From Eubacteriales bacterium (GTDB lineage Bacteria; Bacillota; Clostridia; Lachnospirales; Lachnospiraceae): 64,000 nucleotides of DNA. Of the stretch, positions 9,735 through 19,841 are shown piece by piece; position 1 is the stretch's first letter; each line of letters opens with the position of its first letter. The stretch is taken from positions 9,896 to 73,895 of the forward strand of contig JAUNPS010000010.1 in assembly GCA_030536575.1 (NCBI GenBank). The letters run 5' to 3'. Made by a program: the position numbers and the translations under genes. Below the pieces are notes generated by a model. That model was not told the DNA's origin, did no database searches, and saw only the letters and a list, made by a program, of their open reading frames with translations.

Positions 9735-11541
9735 GACCTGCCTCCTCTTTCTTCGGGATCACCAGCACCACGTTTGTCCCCACATTTTCCTCACTGGAAA
9801 TCCGAATTTCCGAATCCTCCCCGTAATAACTATGAAGCCGGACATCCACGATCCGGATGCCAATGCTGTTATAGCCGGTATGCGCCTGCTCCGGCCCCGG
9901 TTCCTTCCCCGCCCAGATTTCTTCGATCTGCTCCTGGCTCATCCCCACGCCATTATCCTCGATTTCCAGATACAGCCGTTCTCCCTCCTGATATCCCCGC
10001 AGAAGGATGTGCGGGTCTTCCTGGCTCATATCCAGCCCGTGAATCAGCGCGTTTTCCAAAAACGGCTGAAGCAGAAAGCCCGGAACCATCCAGTCCTGCA
10101 CATCCTCGTCGATCTGGTATTCCATCCGGAAAGCGTCCGCATACCGTACCTTTTCGATGGCAATGTAATTCCGGATGTAATCGATTTCCTCCCGCAGCGG
10201 CAGGATTGCGGAAGCCCGCTTGATCGTAAAGCGCAGCAGATGAATCAGCGCATCGATGGAGTCCGCCGTTTCCATCTCTTTTCGCCGCCAGGCCGCCCAC
10301 TTTAAAGACCCCAGCGTATTGTAGAGAAAATGCGGGTTAATCTGCGCCAAAGCCGTCTGGTATTCCGCCTCCTGTTTCGCTGTCTCCTTCTTTATCACCT
10401 CTTCGATCAGACTGCTGATCTTCATTCCCATATAATTCATCTGAAGAACCAGCATTCCTGTTTCATCATAACTCGCAGGCTTTAAACGGACTGTAAAATT
10501 TCCCTGTTCGTAGTTCGCCATGCCCTGTTCGATCACCGCAACATTTTTCGAAATCGTTCCCGCGATCGCCACCGCCACAAACGACGCGCCCGCAGCCACC
10601 CCCAAGATCACAATCGTAATCAGCAAAAAGATAAAATTCAGCTCTCCCAGCAATTTTTCATAAGACAAAAATCCGATAATACACCAGTTCTTCGCTTTTG
10701 TATTCAAAACCACCGTAATATACCGTTCTTTTCCATCGTTCAGCAGCGACGTATAAACGTAATAATCCCCATCCTTATAATTCGCAATTTCCGCAAGCTG
10801 TTCATAACTGAAATCCGCCGTACTGTTTTTCAGCAGGCAACCGTCCGCCCCCAGAATCGCAATGCTTTCATTTGTCAGATATTCCTGCTCCGTCCCAACA
10901 AAAGAGAAAAACGCGTCCGTCATTGCAAAACACATAATGCCGAAATCTTCTCCGATGTTCTTTATCATCCGCCGGACAAAATACACCTGCCCGTCATAAA
11001 TCACCCAGTTCGTCGGCCGCGCCACCGTCACGCACCCTTCCAGATAATCTAAAATTTCCTCCTCTTTTTCCGCGTCCAGTTTCGTCACCCGCGATTTATA
11101 ATATTCCGTGATCACGCCGTTCTTAGGACGCAGAAGCGCATACTGCGTATACGAATAGAGCGAAGACTGCTGTAAAATCGCCGTCCGGAACGCGTCGTCC
11201 GAACGGTTCTTATTCTCTGTGGCTTCCGCTTCCCCATACTCCAGGATCCGGCTGATGGAGGACGTCTGAAGAATCCGGTATGAAACGTCGGAAAAGGCGT
11301 CGATGCGTTCGTCAAGGTTCAGCCCGACCTGCTTCACGAGATTGATCGACATCGTTTTCGTTTTATCGATCAGAACATCCTTCGAAATCCGGTAGCTCAC
11401 AAGCCCGGTGAGCAGGCACGCGCACACCGTGATAAGAATCAACGACCATTTGATTTTCTTTTTCAGCCGCATATCCCGGATTTTTTTACAAAATAATTTC
11501 CCGTACAGTGCAAAATCCCCGCATTTTCCCGATGACGTCAT
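9703..11541 (-). CDS. YesM-type sensor histidine kinase (module 1)
   Basis: A 612-residue membrane kinase: helix 1 at about 33-50, extracellular sensor (dCache-like) to about 300, helix 2 at about 302-328, HAMP, then the His_kinase domain with H404 in QINPHFLYNTL and an ATPase domain with N-box (QPFLENALIHG) and DNGVGM. I use ATG 11541 because it follows AGAAGGG; ATG 11472 would be an alternative start 23 codons in. It should sense an external sugar and phosphorylate the overlapping YesN-type regulator. Confidence 0.92.
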   Translation of the reverse strand: MTSSGKCGDFALYGKLFCKKIRDMRLKKKIKWSLILITVCACLLTGLVSYRISKDVLIDKTKTMSINLVKQVGLNLDERIDAFSDVSYRILQTSSISRILEYGEAEATENKNRSDDAFRTAILQQSSLYSYTQYALLRPKNGVITEYYKSRVTKLDAEKEEEILDYLEGCVTVARPTNWVIYDGQVYFVRRMIKNIGEDFGIMCFAMTDAFFSFVGTEQEYLTNESIAILGADGCLLKNSTADFSYEQLAEIANYKDGDYYVYTSLLNDGKERYITVVLNTKAKNWCIIGFLSYEKLLGELNFIFLLITIVILGVAAGASFVAVAIAGTISKNVAVIEQGMANYEQGNFTVRLKPASYDETGMLVLQMNYMGMKISSLIEEVIKKETAKQEAEYQTALAQINPHFLYNTLGSLKWAAWRRKEMETADSIDALIHLLRFTIKRASAILPLREEIDYIRNYIAIEKVRYADAFRMEYQIDEDVQDWMVPGFLLQPFLENALIHGLDMSQEDPHILLRGYQEGERLYLEIEDNGVGMSQEQIEEIWAGKEPGPEQAHTGYNSIGIRIVDVRLHSYYGEDSEIRISSEENVGTNVVLVIPKKEEAGHELPDFDCGG

Positions 11542-11571
11542 AACAGCCCTTCTTTCTTCCGCATTTCCTTT

Positions 11572-11601
11572 ATTCTATCATAAACGTCTCCCTCTGCGCA
11601 A
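11572..11601 (-). promoter_or_regulatory. Candidate sigma-A promoter for the module 1 kinase
   Basis: Minus-strand TTGCGC (11601-11596) and TAGAAT (11577-11572) are 18 bases apart, upstream of the kinase start. The -35 matches the consensus only in part. Confidence 0.5.
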
Positions 11602-11616
11602 TCGGCCGTCCTATAC

Positions 11617-11650
11617 GGAAAAGGCGCGAATCCCTTCCCGAATCCGCGCC
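11617..11650 (-). terminator. Intrinsic terminator after module 2
   Basis: Minus-strand stem GGCGCGGATTC / GATTCGCGCC with a short loop, followed by TTTT. It lies just after the GH43 stop codon and separates modules 2 and 1. Confidence 0.75.
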
Positions 11651-11656
11651 CGCATT

Positions 11657-12706
11657 TTACTCATAATCTTCAATCCGCCACTCATCTTTCCAGTCGATGT
11701 AAACCATCTCTCCGTCAAACCGCAGCGGCAGCCACACATAATCCGCAATCGACGTATTTTTCATCTCATCGTCATTCAGATCATCCGTGCGTTCTTCCCG
11801 CGGCACTTCGCCGCTGAAAATCCGCTCAAACACCTTCGCATACTCCTCATACTTCCGATCCATCATCGTCGGCAGCCACCGGTCCGCACAGGCAATGTAC
11901 AGATCCTTCTTCCCCGGCACCTTAAAAATCGAAGAAATCTGCGAATGGAACGACGTATTGCTCGGATCGTCCACATGAGGATTCCCAAGCACCCGGTAAG
12001 GCCCGTGCCAACTGTCTCCCACCGCCACCTCCGAAGGATTCGGCAGATAGCCGGTCGTCCCCGAAGTCACCAGATAATGTTTGTAATTCCGGCAGAAATG
12101 CGCCGTCGCTTCCCGGACATAGGGCGGATACGGATGCGGGAAATGCGTACTGTAATACCCCGTCACGTCCGTATAATCCGCAGTCAGATCCGCGCAGATC
12201 GTCTCACTGTGCACCCGCTCAAAATAATAATAAGCCTTTCCGTCGGGAGCCACCGCCAGGTCAAAATCCCCGGCGCTCATGTTCAGCGGCTTCAGGCCTT
12301 CCCGTACCTTCGTATACGGCCCCAAAATGTGATCCGCCGTCATAACCGTCTCCGTCTGCGACCCGTCCTTATGCATAATCTTCAGCCACGCCACATATTT
12401 TTTCGTATCCCGGTTATAGATGATATGCGGCCGGTCCATCTGGGAAGACGGATGCATTGAAGATTCCGGATCGTCCGGCTCCGGCGGGATAATCAGCCCC
12501 TGATCCTCCCAGTTATACAGATCCTTCGACGTATAACAGCGGACACCCCAATGCCAGATATCGTCCTTTCCTGTTGTCTTCTCTTTGTTTTCCCCGTACC
12601 AGTAATAGGTCCCGTCAATGTACATCACGGAGCCTCCGTGCGCATGGATCCGGTTTCCGTTCGTGTCCAGCCATATCTGGCCCGGACGAATGCTGTTGTA
12701 GCGCAT
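11657..12706 (-). CDS. GH43 glycosidase, exo-1,3-galactanase-like
   Basis: A 349-residue five-bladed beta-propeller hydrolase. The opening INAHGG-type block (HAHGGSVMYIDGTYYWYGE, 21-39), DRPHIIYN (91-98), GDFDLAVAPDGKAYY (146-160) and E199 in VREATAHF match the GH43 branch holding exo-1,3-galactanases. SFHSQ with Q256 matches the place where characterised galactanases use Gln rather than the usual Asp as base. There is no signal peptide, so it acts inside the cell on imported galacto-oligosaccharide. Last gene of module 2, 13 bases after the permease. The GH43 family is sure; the subfamily is an inference. Confidence 0.82.
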   Translation of the reverse strand: MRYNSIRPGQIWLDTNGNRIHAHGGSVMYIDGTYYWYGENKEKTTGKDDIWHWGVRCYTSKDLYNWEDQGLIIPPEPDDPESSMHPSSQMDRPHIIYNRDTKKYVAWLKIMHKDGSQTETVMTADHILGPYTKVREGLKPLNMSAGDFDLAVAPDGKAYYYFERVHSETICADLTADYTDVTGYYSTHFPHPYPPYVREATAHFCRNYKHYLVTSGTTGYLPNPSEVAVGDSWHGPYRVLGNPHVDDPSNTSFHSQISSIFKVPGKKDLYIACADRWLPTMMDRKYEEYAKVFERIFSGEVPREERTDDLNDDEMKNTSIADYVWLPLRFDGEMVYIDWKDEWRIEDYE

Positions 12707-12719
12707 ATGTGTTCTCCTC

Positions 12720-13613
12720 TCATTCTTTTACGCCGCCAAGCGTGATTCCTTTTACAAAATACTTCTGGAAAAACGGGTAGATTGCCAGAATCGGCAGGAT
12801 TCCGATGGTTGCAATCGCCATACGCACCGTGGTGCTTGGCATCTTAATGTTCATTCCGCCCGTCACAGAAGAACTTTGCAGCAAAACATTGATATTTTCA
12901 TTGATATTGTTCAGTACCACCTGAATCGTATAATACTGGCTCCCGCCGCGTTCTGTCAAGTAATAAAGCCCGTTCTGCCAGTCGTTCCAGTAGCCAAGCC
13001 CGACCATCAGGCCAATGGTCGCAATGATCGGAATGCTTAACGGCATGACCACCTTAAAGAAAATCCCGAATTCGCTGGCCCCATCCAGCCTCGCCGCCTC
13101 GATTAAACTGTACGGAATGCTGTTCTTGAAATAATTCCGAACCAGAATCACATTGAACGCATTCATCAGCAGATTCGGCACCAGCAGCGCCCAGATCGTG
13201 TTTCGAATATGAAAAAAATTTACATAAGTATAATAGGTCGCCACCAGGCCGCCGTTAAACAGCATGGTAAAAACCATCAGAAAGCTTAACAGCTTCATTC
13301 CTGGGACTTCCGTCTGACAAATCGCGTAAGCAAACAGCGTAGTCACCAGAATACTAAAAAACGTCCCAACCGCCGTTACCAGAATAGTCATCAAGTAAGC
13401 GCGCCCGATCGTATCCCACTGTACTGCAATGTAGCGATACGCTTCCAGGCTCCATTCCTTCGGAAAAAACGAGAACCCATTCGCTGTCGCCCAGGTATTG
13501 TCTGTCAGGGAGGCAATGGCCAGGAGGATGAATGGCAGCAATGCCGTTGCCGCAAACAGCGCGCAGACAACGTTCGCTAAAATCTGCGTCACCGTATTTT
13601 CTCTGGATTTCAT
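12720..13613 (-). CDS. Carbohydrate ABC transporter permease, LplC/MalG type (module 2)
   Basis: A 297-residue six-helix permease with EAA loop EAARLDGASEFGIF and the C-terminal FVKGITLGGVKE typical of the LplC/YtcP group. ATG 13613 is preferred over the GTG at 13622, because GGAGG lies eight bases before the ATG. It pairs with the LplB-type subunit. Confidence 0.92.
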   Translation of the reverse strand: MKSRENTVTQILANVVCALFAATALLPFILLAIASLTDNTWATANGFSFFPKEWSLEAYRYIAVQWDTIGRAYLMTILVTAVGTFFSILVTTLFAYAICQTEVPGMKLLSFLMVFTMLFNGGLVATYYTYVNFFHIRNTIWALLVPNLLMNAFNVILVRNYFKNSIPYSLIEAARLDGASEFGIFFKVVMPLSIPIIATIGLMVGLGYWNDWQNGLYYLTERGGSQYYTIQVVLNNINENINVLLQSSSVTGGMNIKMPSTTVRMAIATIGILPILAIYPFFQKYFVKGITLGGVKE

Positions 13614-13625
13614 AGCAAACACCTC

Positions 13626-14540
13626 CTAAAACAGCGCACTGTCCGAATCATATTTTTTCACCAGCTTATTCGCCCCAAGAATCAAGACAAAACCGACCAC
13701 AGCCTGGTAAACGCTGGCCGCGCTGGACATTGCATAATCATTGTTTTTCATCAATGCCTGGTAAACGTACACATCCAGCGTCCGCGTCACCGAGTACAGC
13801 GCCCCGCTGTTTCGCGGCATCTGGTAAAACAGCCCGAAATCGGACCGGAAAATCTGTCCCACCGCCAGGATGAACAGCGTAATCACCGTCGGCTTCAAAA
13901 GCGGAAGCGTGATATGCTTAATCTGCTGCCACTTGGTCGCCCCGTCGATTTTTGCCGCTTCGAAATAATCCGTACTGATCCCGACAATACTTGACAGGTA
14001 AATAATCATACTGTAGCCCACATTTTTCCAGGTGTTGAAGAAAATCAGCAGGAACGGCCAATATTTCTTTTCCTGATACCAGTTGACTTCTTCCAGGCCC
14101 AGCGGCCCCAGAATGGATTTATTAATCATCCCCGTCTCTGCGGATAAAAACGTATACGCCAGATAGCTCACAATGACCCAGCTCATCAGATACGGGAGCA
14201 AGATCAGGCTTTGATAAAGCTTTTTCGCCGTCTTTTTCTGTAATTCGTTAATTAAAACTGCGATCAGAATCGCGGTCACATTTCCCACTATGAAAAACGC
14301 GACGTTATAAAGAATCGTATTTCTGGTAATCGTCCAGGCGTCCGAAGATGCGAATAAAAACTTGAAGTTATCGAACCCGCACCAGGGACTCCCCCAAATG
14401 CCTTCACGGAAATTCAGCTTTTTGAAGGCAATCGTGATGCCGAACATCGGCAGGTAATTGTTCACAATCATGTAAAGGAGGCCGGGTAAGGCCATTACGT
14501 AGAATGGCCAAACCCTTTTCCATTTTATCTTCTTCCGCAT
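13626..14540 (-). CDS. Carbohydrate ABC transporter permease, LplB type (module 2)
   Basis: A 304-residue six-helix permease; the N-terminal block WPFYVMALPGLLYMIVNNYLP and EAA loop EAAKIDGATKWQQI are characteristic of LplB/YteP proteins that take up complex oligosaccharides. It starts only four bases after the binding-protein stop, with AGGAG upstream and no intervening terminator, in contrast to modules 1, 4 and 5. Confidence 0.92.
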   Translation of the reverse strand: MRKKIKWKRVWPFYVMALPGLLYMIVNNYLPMFGITIAFKKLNFREGIWGSPWCGFDNFKFLFASSDAWTITRNTILYNVAFFIVGNVTAILIAVLINELQKKTAKKLYQSLILLPYLMSWVIVSYLAYTFLSAETGMINKSILGPLGLEEVNWYQEKKYWPFLLIFFNTWKNVGYSMIIYLSSIVGISTDYFEAAKIDGATKWQQIKHITLPLLKPTVITLFILAVGQIFRSDFGLFYQMPRNSGALYSVTRTLDVYVYQALMKNNDYAMSSAASVYQAVVGFVLILGANKLVKKYDSDSALF

Positions 14541-14544
14541 CCGA

Positions 14545-16050
14545 TCAGCTCCTGTCAGCCGCCCACTCGTCCATCTGTCTCTGGTTTTCTTCGATGATCT
14601 TCTCGATGCCTGCGTCTTTCAGGGCTTTCTGGAAATCGGCCAGGGTCGTTTCCGGATCGGCGCTTCCGCAGTTAATGCCCGGAATGTACTGGTTGATCAC
14701 AGAGGTAACCGCGGAGAATTCCGTAGAAACGCTGTCCCGGTTAAAGCAGTAGCCAAGCGCCGGAGATTTTCTGGAGTCCGGAATGCTGTCGCTGAATTCC
14801 CGGATAATCGCATTCATATTTGTCGGAGAGGGATCAAGCACCGGCCATGCAAGCCTGTCTCCATAAACGCCAAACGGCTGATAGTACGGAAGGGTTGTCG
14901 GATCATCCGCCAAATATTTAATCTTCGTACCTTCTTCCGTCTGCTCGACGATCTCGTAATCCTGTCCTTCGATTCCATACTGGAGCAGCCAGGCGGCTTC
15001 ATCATGCTCATAGATATAATTCAGGGCCTCTACGGCTTTTTCCGGATTCGCCGAAGTGATCGGAACACTCCAGAGGATATTCTGGAAGCGGTCGCCCGCG
15101 GTATAACCATCCACGATTTTCAGCGTTGTCAGCCCGCAGCCCCACTTATTTTCCGTGGTTTCCTCCGCACCAGGAGTACTCCAGCTAAAATAGCCAAGAT
15201 AATTTCCGCCTGCCACCTGCACGTCACGGTCTTCCGTATTCGTCGCCGCGTCTCTGGAAATGTAGCCTTTCTGCGCCCAGTCGTACATTCTCTGGGCATA
15301 AGCAGCGTATTCCTCTGTCTCATACAGATTGTCGATGGTCATATTGGTAAAATCTTCATTCAGCATCAGGACGCCGGAAGCGGTTGTGGAGCCAAGCTTG
15401 TCATATTCGAATGTGTTTCTGCTTAAAGGCTCCTCGGAAGTCGGTTCCGGAACAAGGCAGAAAAAGTTATCGCCTTCTCCTTCTTTTACGATGGCAAACA
15501 TTTCCTCGATCTCATCCAGAGTGTAGAATTTTTCCGTATCGATTTCCAGCCCATATTTTTCAATCATGTCGTCGCGCATCAGATAACCGTAGGATTCGCC
15601 CTGAATGTAAGCGTTCGGCATGCCGTACAGTTCGCCGCCGTAATAGCCGCCCGTTAAGGCCGAGCCGCATTTTTCCACGATTGCCGCGCCGTGCTCCTCG
15701 ATGATATCATCCAACGGCTCGATCAATCCGCTGCTGACCAGATTTCCGACTCCGGTTCCTACGGACAGGCACAGGTCGAGCTGCTCGCCGCTGGATACGG
15801 CCAATACGGTTTCATTTGCAAGGTTGCCAAACGTCACCGGTTCCAGCGTCACATGAACGCCGATATCCTCTTCCATCATCGCGTTCAGCGCATCTTCAAC
15901 TGCCTGAAGGCCGGAGCCCGTGGTTCCAAGGGAAGGCCATTGCCAGATGATTTCCGTTATGTTGCCTTCGTCTGCGCTTACGGCGAGCGCGCCGAGTCCG
16001 CTTGCTGCAACTGCACAGATTAAAAGTGCGGATACCATTTTTTTCTTCAT
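14545..16050 (-). CDS. LplA-type sugar-binding protein (module 2), no clear lipobox
   Basis: A 501-residue extracellular solute-binding protein of the LplA group. The signal peptide ends GALAVSA-DEG. A cysteine at residue 12 lies in the middle of the hydrophobic core (SALLICAVAAS), too close to the N-terminus for a normal lipobox, so lipid anchoring is doubtful. The gene follows the module 2 regulator after a 135-base gap that holds a dispersed 28-base repeat. The ligand is probably a galactan-type oligosaccharide, judged from the linked GH43. Confidence 0.9.
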   Translation of the reverse strand: MKKKMVSALLICAVAASGLGALAVSADEGNITEIIWQWPSLGTTGSGLQAVEDALNAMMEEDIGVHVTLEPVTFGNLANETVLAVSSGEQLDLCLSVGTGVGNLVSSGLIEPLDDIIEEHGAAIVEKCGSALTGGYYGGELYGMPNAYIQGESYGYLMRDDMIEKYGLEIDTEKFYTLDEIEEMFAIVKEGEGDNFFCLVPEPTSEEPLSRNTFEYDKLGSTTASGVLMLNEDFTNMTIDNLYETEEYAAYAQRMYDWAQKGYISRDAATNTEDRDVQVAGGNYLGYFSWSTPGAEETTENKWGCGLTTLKIVDGYTAGDRFQNILWSVPITSANPEKAVEALNYIYEHDEAAWLLQYGIEGQDYEIVEQTEEGTKIKYLADDPTTLPYYQPFGVYGDRLAWPVLDPSPTNMNAIIREFSDSIPDSRKSPALGYCFNRDSVSTEFSAVTSVINQYIPGINCGSADPETTLADFQKALKDAGIEKIIEENQRQMDEWAADRS

Positions 16051-16154
16051 TTTTCCTACCTCCGTATTTGTTTTGATACCTTATTTTAACCTGAACAGCA
16101 ATATTCCGCCATTGCCTGAGCAAACCTCCAAAATCACGATTTCAAACTTCCTTA

Positions 16155-16182
16155 CTGTTCACACCGGAATCACGTTCTTACG
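16155..16182. repeat. 28-base dispersed repeat, copy A
   Basis: This sequence matches the inverse of 58400-58427 at 26 of 28 bases. It lies directly after the stop codon of the module 2 regulator. Its TTACTGTTCACAC start resembles the terminal repeat of the transposon at 2668-3094 (TTACAGTTCACAC), so both may belong to one degraded repeat family. Confidence 0.6.
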
Positions 16183-16185
16183 TCG

Positions 16186-16968
16186 CTACTTTCTGCATTT
16201 TTCCAGATAGCTGGCCGGGGAACAGCCGTGATATTTTTTGAACATGTTATAGAAATTCGTGTAATGGGAATAGCCTACCTTTTCTGCCACCTCGCTGGCC
16301 CCATACTGCCCGCTCTCCAACATCAGCGCCGCCATCTTCATGCGCTCATTGATGATAAACTGGCTGACCGAAACCCCTTTTTCCTTCTTAAAAATGCGGT
16401 TTAAATACACCGGATGAAAATGGAACTGCTCCGCCAGCCGATCCACGCTCAGTTCCACATTCGCAAGATTTTTCATAATGACGGCACTGACCTCCTCCGC
16501 CACCTTTTCCGGCTCCACCTTCTCCTTTTCCTCCTGCCGGAGCTTTTCCTTCAGCATGTATTTCCCGTATTCCTGATAGCGCGCTTCCTCCCGCTGGCGG
16601 CGAATCCGCTCTGCCACCTTCGCAATCGCCTCGCCGATCTTCTCATACTTCGCCGGAATCAGGATATAGTCCTGGCATCCCAGGCTGATCGCCTCCTGCG
16701 CATACGCAAAACTGGCATGACACGTCAGAAACACACACTCGATTTCCTTTTTGTTTTCCCGCACCCACCGAAGCAGCGCCAGTCCGTTTTCGCCCGGCAT
16801 CTCGATGTCGCAGAGCATAATGTCGATGGGATGTTCCTCGATGCATTGCTTCCCGGACTCGGTGTCATACGCGGTAAACACTTCCGAAATCCCATAGTTT
16901 TCCCACAAAATGTCTTTTTTCATCGTCTCCGCCGTCAGTTTTTCATCATTCACAATCAGTAAATTCAT
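16186..16968 (-). CDS. Short YesN-type regulator with unusual receiver (module 2)
   Basis: A 260-residue regulator made only of a receiver (1-120) and an AraC domain (about 160-257, ending in VGYSHYTNFYNMFKKYHGCSP). The phospho-acceptor D54 is present. However the first acidic-pocket residue is Asn (VNDE, N7) and the normally invariant Lys before Pro is Ile (DYILIP). Either change could weaken phosphorylation control. It overlaps the kinase gene by 23 bases and follows GGAGGCAGACG. Probable target: the binding-protein promoter directly downstream. Confidence 0.9.
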   Translation of the reverse strand: MNLLIVNDEKLTAETMKKDILWENYGISEVFTAYDTESGKQCIEEHPIDIMLCDIEMPGENGLALLRWVRENKKEIECVFLTCHASFAYAQEAISLGCQDYILIPAKYEKIGEAIAKVAERIRRQREEARYQEYGKYMLKEKLRQEEKEKVEPEKVAEEVSAVIMKNLANVELSVDRLAEQFHFHPVYLNRIFKKEKGVSVSQFIINERMKMAALMLESGQYGASEVAEKVGYSHYTNFYNMFKKYHGCSPASYLEKCRK

Positions 16969-18580
16969 CGTCTGCCTCCAAATTATACGGGAAACGGATT
17001 TCTACGCACGTCCCGCTGCCAAGCTCCGAAGTCAGTAAAATGTCTGCCTCCTCGCCGTAAAAGAATTTTACCCTCCGCAGGGAATTCGCAAATCCGATAT
17101 GGGAGCCGTCGTTTTTCTTCTTCCGCATATCCCGGTTTACTTCCTCTAATTTGTCCGGTTCGATTCCCGGCCCGTCGTCCATGATCAGAAACGTCACCGT
17201 CCGGTCGGCATATTGCCCCACAATGGAAATGTGCGTCACAATCTCCTGCTGCACCGCATATTTCACAATGTTTTCCACAAAATTGTGCAGAAGCAGCGGC
17301 GGAAGCCGTACAAACCGGATTTCCGGGTCATACGAAAATTCCCACTCAATGCTGCCCGGATAGCGCACCGACGCCATATTCAGATAGCCCTCGATCAGGT
17401 TCTGCTCCTTTTCGAACAGCTCCAGATCTTTGCCGCTGCGGAACAGATAGCGGAAATAATCGGACAGGTAAAGAATGATATTCTGAACGGCTTCCGTTTC
17501 GTGACGCTGGGTCAGCGTGTAAATCAGATTAAACGTATTTAAAAGGAAATGCGGACGGATCTGAAGCTGAAGATTCCGCAGTTCCATCTGCTGTCTGGCA
17601 AGTTCTTTTTCGTAGCTTTCGATCTTTAAGTTCTTAATATCGTCAGCCATCTCGTTAAAAGACTGGAACGAATATTGATACTCGATGGAATTCGCTTTCT
17701 GGTTGATCCGGTAATCCAGATTTCCTTCACGCAGCATTTTCTGCGCATGGTTGACCGTTTTCAGCGGGCGCAGGAGCAGCCTGGAAATTCCGATATACAG
17801 AAGCGGAATCAGAATCAACGCAGCCATTGCCCCAAAACGCATGACCGTATAGATTGCCGAAAGGCTTCCGGTAATTTCATTCCTGTCTAACTCCCCCGTA
17901 AAATAAAAATTTCCTTTTTTCGAATAGATGGAAATCTCGGCCTCCTCCTTTTCTTCCAGGATTTGAAACACCGCCTTCTGGTACTGGATGTCCCCCGCCA
18001 ACTGCCGCAGAACCGGCTCCAGGTGAATCCATCCCCCGTAAATTACGCCGTCGATTTCCGTAAAAAGACAGAGGATCTGCTCGCCTTGCAGCGCCTTCAG
18101 GCTCCAGCCGGAATCATAGCCGTTTTCGATTTCCGTCCGCACGAACGCTTCCGCTGTAGTCTGGGAAACGCCGCCGCTGTTATCCTTCCAGATCAGGAGG
18201 TCGTCCTGATTTTTTACATAGAAAAAATACCCGTCCGCGCCGTCTACGAGTTCATAGGTTCTGTTGATTGTATAAAAAAAATTAATCTTGGCTTTTGTAT
18301 ACACGTCCGTGTCTTCTTCGTGTGCAATGCGCAGGCCGTCCGTGTCCTCATTCCGCATACTGTAGAGGAAATACTGGGCGTTTCCCATTCGGTTCTGCAG
18401 ATCCGTGACATAGCTCTGCATGATACTTTTTACGGACAGTTCCGCCTGTTCTACCATGGTTTCCATCGTCCGGTTGCTCAAAACAATCGCCAGGACGTTC
18501 AGCGGCAGCACCAAAACCAGGATGATCAGGATGACTTTTGTCGAAATGGACTGAAAAAAATGGACGATTTTTTCTTTCAT
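16946..18580 (-). CDS. YesM-type sensor histidine kinase (module 2)
   Basis: A 544-residue kinase with helix 1 at about 15-35, an extracellular sensor to about 245, helix 2 at about 248-270, HAMP, and the His_kinase domain with H344 in QIRPHFLLNTF (Arg replaces the usual Asn). The ATPase part has LLHNFVENIVKYAV and DDGPGI. First gene of module 2; the upstream region has only a weak promoter match (TATCAT). Confidence 0.92.
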   Translation of the reverse strand: MKEKIVHFFQSISTKVILIILVLVLPLNVLAIVLSNRTMETMVEQAELSVKSIMQSYVTDLQNRMGNAQYFLYSMRNEDTDGLRIAHEEDTDVYTKAKINFFYTINRTYELVDGADGYFFYVKNQDDLLIWKDNSGGVSQTTAEAFVRTEIENGYDSGWSLKALQGEQILCLFTEIDGVIYGGWIHLEPVLRQLAGDIQYQKAVFQILEEKEEAEISIYSKKGNFYFTGELDRNEITGSLSAIYTVMRFGAMAALILIPLLYIGISRLLLRPLKTVNHAQKMLREGNLDYRINQKANSIEYQYSFQSFNEMADDIKNLKIESYEKELARQQMELRNLQLQIRPHFLLNTFNLIYTLTQRHETEAVQNIILYLSDYFRYLFRSGKDLELFEKEQNLIEGYLNMASVRYPGSIEWEFSYDPEIRFVRLPPLLLHNFVENIVKYAVQQEIVTHISIVGQYADRTVTFLIMDDGPGIEPDKLEEVNRDMRKKKNDGSHIGFANSLRRVKFFYGEEADILLTSELGSGTCVEIRFPYNLEADDEFTDCE

Positions 18581-18787
18581 AATGGTTCTCCCGGAAGCCT
18601 TTTTCTTTATGATAGCATCCGGGGCGGCTTTCTGCCAGAATGGAATGCAACTTTTTGATTACCATTTTAAACCTTTTGATGATTCCGGGGGGCAGCGCTC
18701 CGGGCTGGCGATCTTATGCAGCCGCAGGCGCGGCGCCGTTCAACCATAAATTTAAAATCCCCCAGGCCGCCGCCCGGAGGATTCCCA

Positions 18788-19771
18788 CTATTCCTTATAA
18801 TTCACGCCCCACTCTTTCCGAAGCCCATCCATCAGCTTCATAATCTCTATCGTCTCCGCCAGCGTATGCTCCTCGCACTCCGTCTTTCCTTCCCGGATGC
18901 AGGCATCCACCGCCATCGCCTCATACTCATATCCGTTCGCCCTATGCGGAACCGCAATTTCCCGCTCGCTTCCATTCGCTCCATAAACAACTGCCCGATC
19001 CGCGCAGAAAAAGTGCGGAATCCAAATCTTCCCTTCCGTCCCGTAAATCCACGCGTCGCTTCCCTGCTCCGCCCGCACGGCAGACCGCAGCGTCGCAATC
19101 CCTTTCCCCTCCGAGAACTCAAACAGCATCGCATTCACCTCATCCACCCCGGTTTTTCCCACAATGGCAGACGACTGAATCCTTTTTGGCATCTCCCCAG
19201 CCAGGTAACATGCCAGCGTGATCGGATAAATTCCCACATCCAGCAGCGCGCCGCCGCCCAGCTTCCGGTCATAAATCCGATGCCGCTCATCCATGGCCAG
19301 CCAGAAGCCGAACGCCGCATCAACCTGCAGAAGCTCCCCGATGCCTCCCGTCTGGACTTCTTCCTTCACCTTCTGAATTACCGGAAGAAACTTCGTCCAC
19401 ATGGCCTCCATCAAAAAAACCTTCTTTTTCCGGGCAATGTCCACCAGTTCCGCCGTATCCTCCGCATCCAGGCAAATCGGCTTCTCGCACAAAACATGCT
19501 TTCCCGCTTCCATACACAGTTTCGCGCACTCTTTATGCAGGCCGTGCGGGATTCCAATATAAACCACATCAATCTCCGGATCTGCCGCCAGTTCCTCGTA
19601 GCTTCCATAAGCGTGCAGAACGCCGTATTCCTTTGCGAATTCCTCTGCTTTCGCTAAGGTTCTGGAGCCGACACCGTAAAGGCAGGCTTCCTCCGGGATG
19701 CTGGACAGGCCCTTGGCAAATTTACGCACGATGTTGCCGGTGCCGATGATTCCCCAGTTGATTCGTTTCAT
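18788..19771 (-). CDS. Gfo/Idh/MocA-family oxidoreductase
   Basis: A 327-residue NAD(P)-dependent sugar or inositol dehydrogenase. The N-terminal Rossmann motif is GIIGTGNIVRKFAKG (7-21) and the EKPICLD block holds the catalytic Lys of the family (E-K-P). ATG 19771 is chosen because AGAGGAGG precedes it; the longer frame runs into a tandem-repeat tract. It is a single gene beside the sugar modules, so sugar or inositol conversion is likely, but the substrate is unknown. Confidence 0.88.
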   Translation of the reverse strand: MKRINWGIIGTGNIVRKFAKGLSSIPEEACLYGVGSRTLAKAEEFAKEYGVLHAYGSYEELAADPEIDVVYIGIPHGLHKECAKLCMEAGKHVLCEKPICLDAEDTAELVDIARKKKVFLMEAMWTKFLPVIQKVKEEVQTGGIGELLQVDAAFGFWLAMDERHRIYDRKLGGGALLDVGIYPITLACYLAGEMPKRIQSSAIVGKTGVDEVNAMLFEFSEGKGIATLRSAVRAEQGSDAWIYGTEGKIWIPHFFCADRAVVYGANGSEREIAVPHRANGYEYEAMAVDACIREGKTECEEHTLAETIEIMKLMDGLRKEWGVNYKE

Positions 19772-19841
19772 TTGATGTTCCTCCTCTTTTTCATATTTGT
19801 TCTGGCTGCGGCGCGGCGGATGCTTCCGCGCTGGCGGCGGG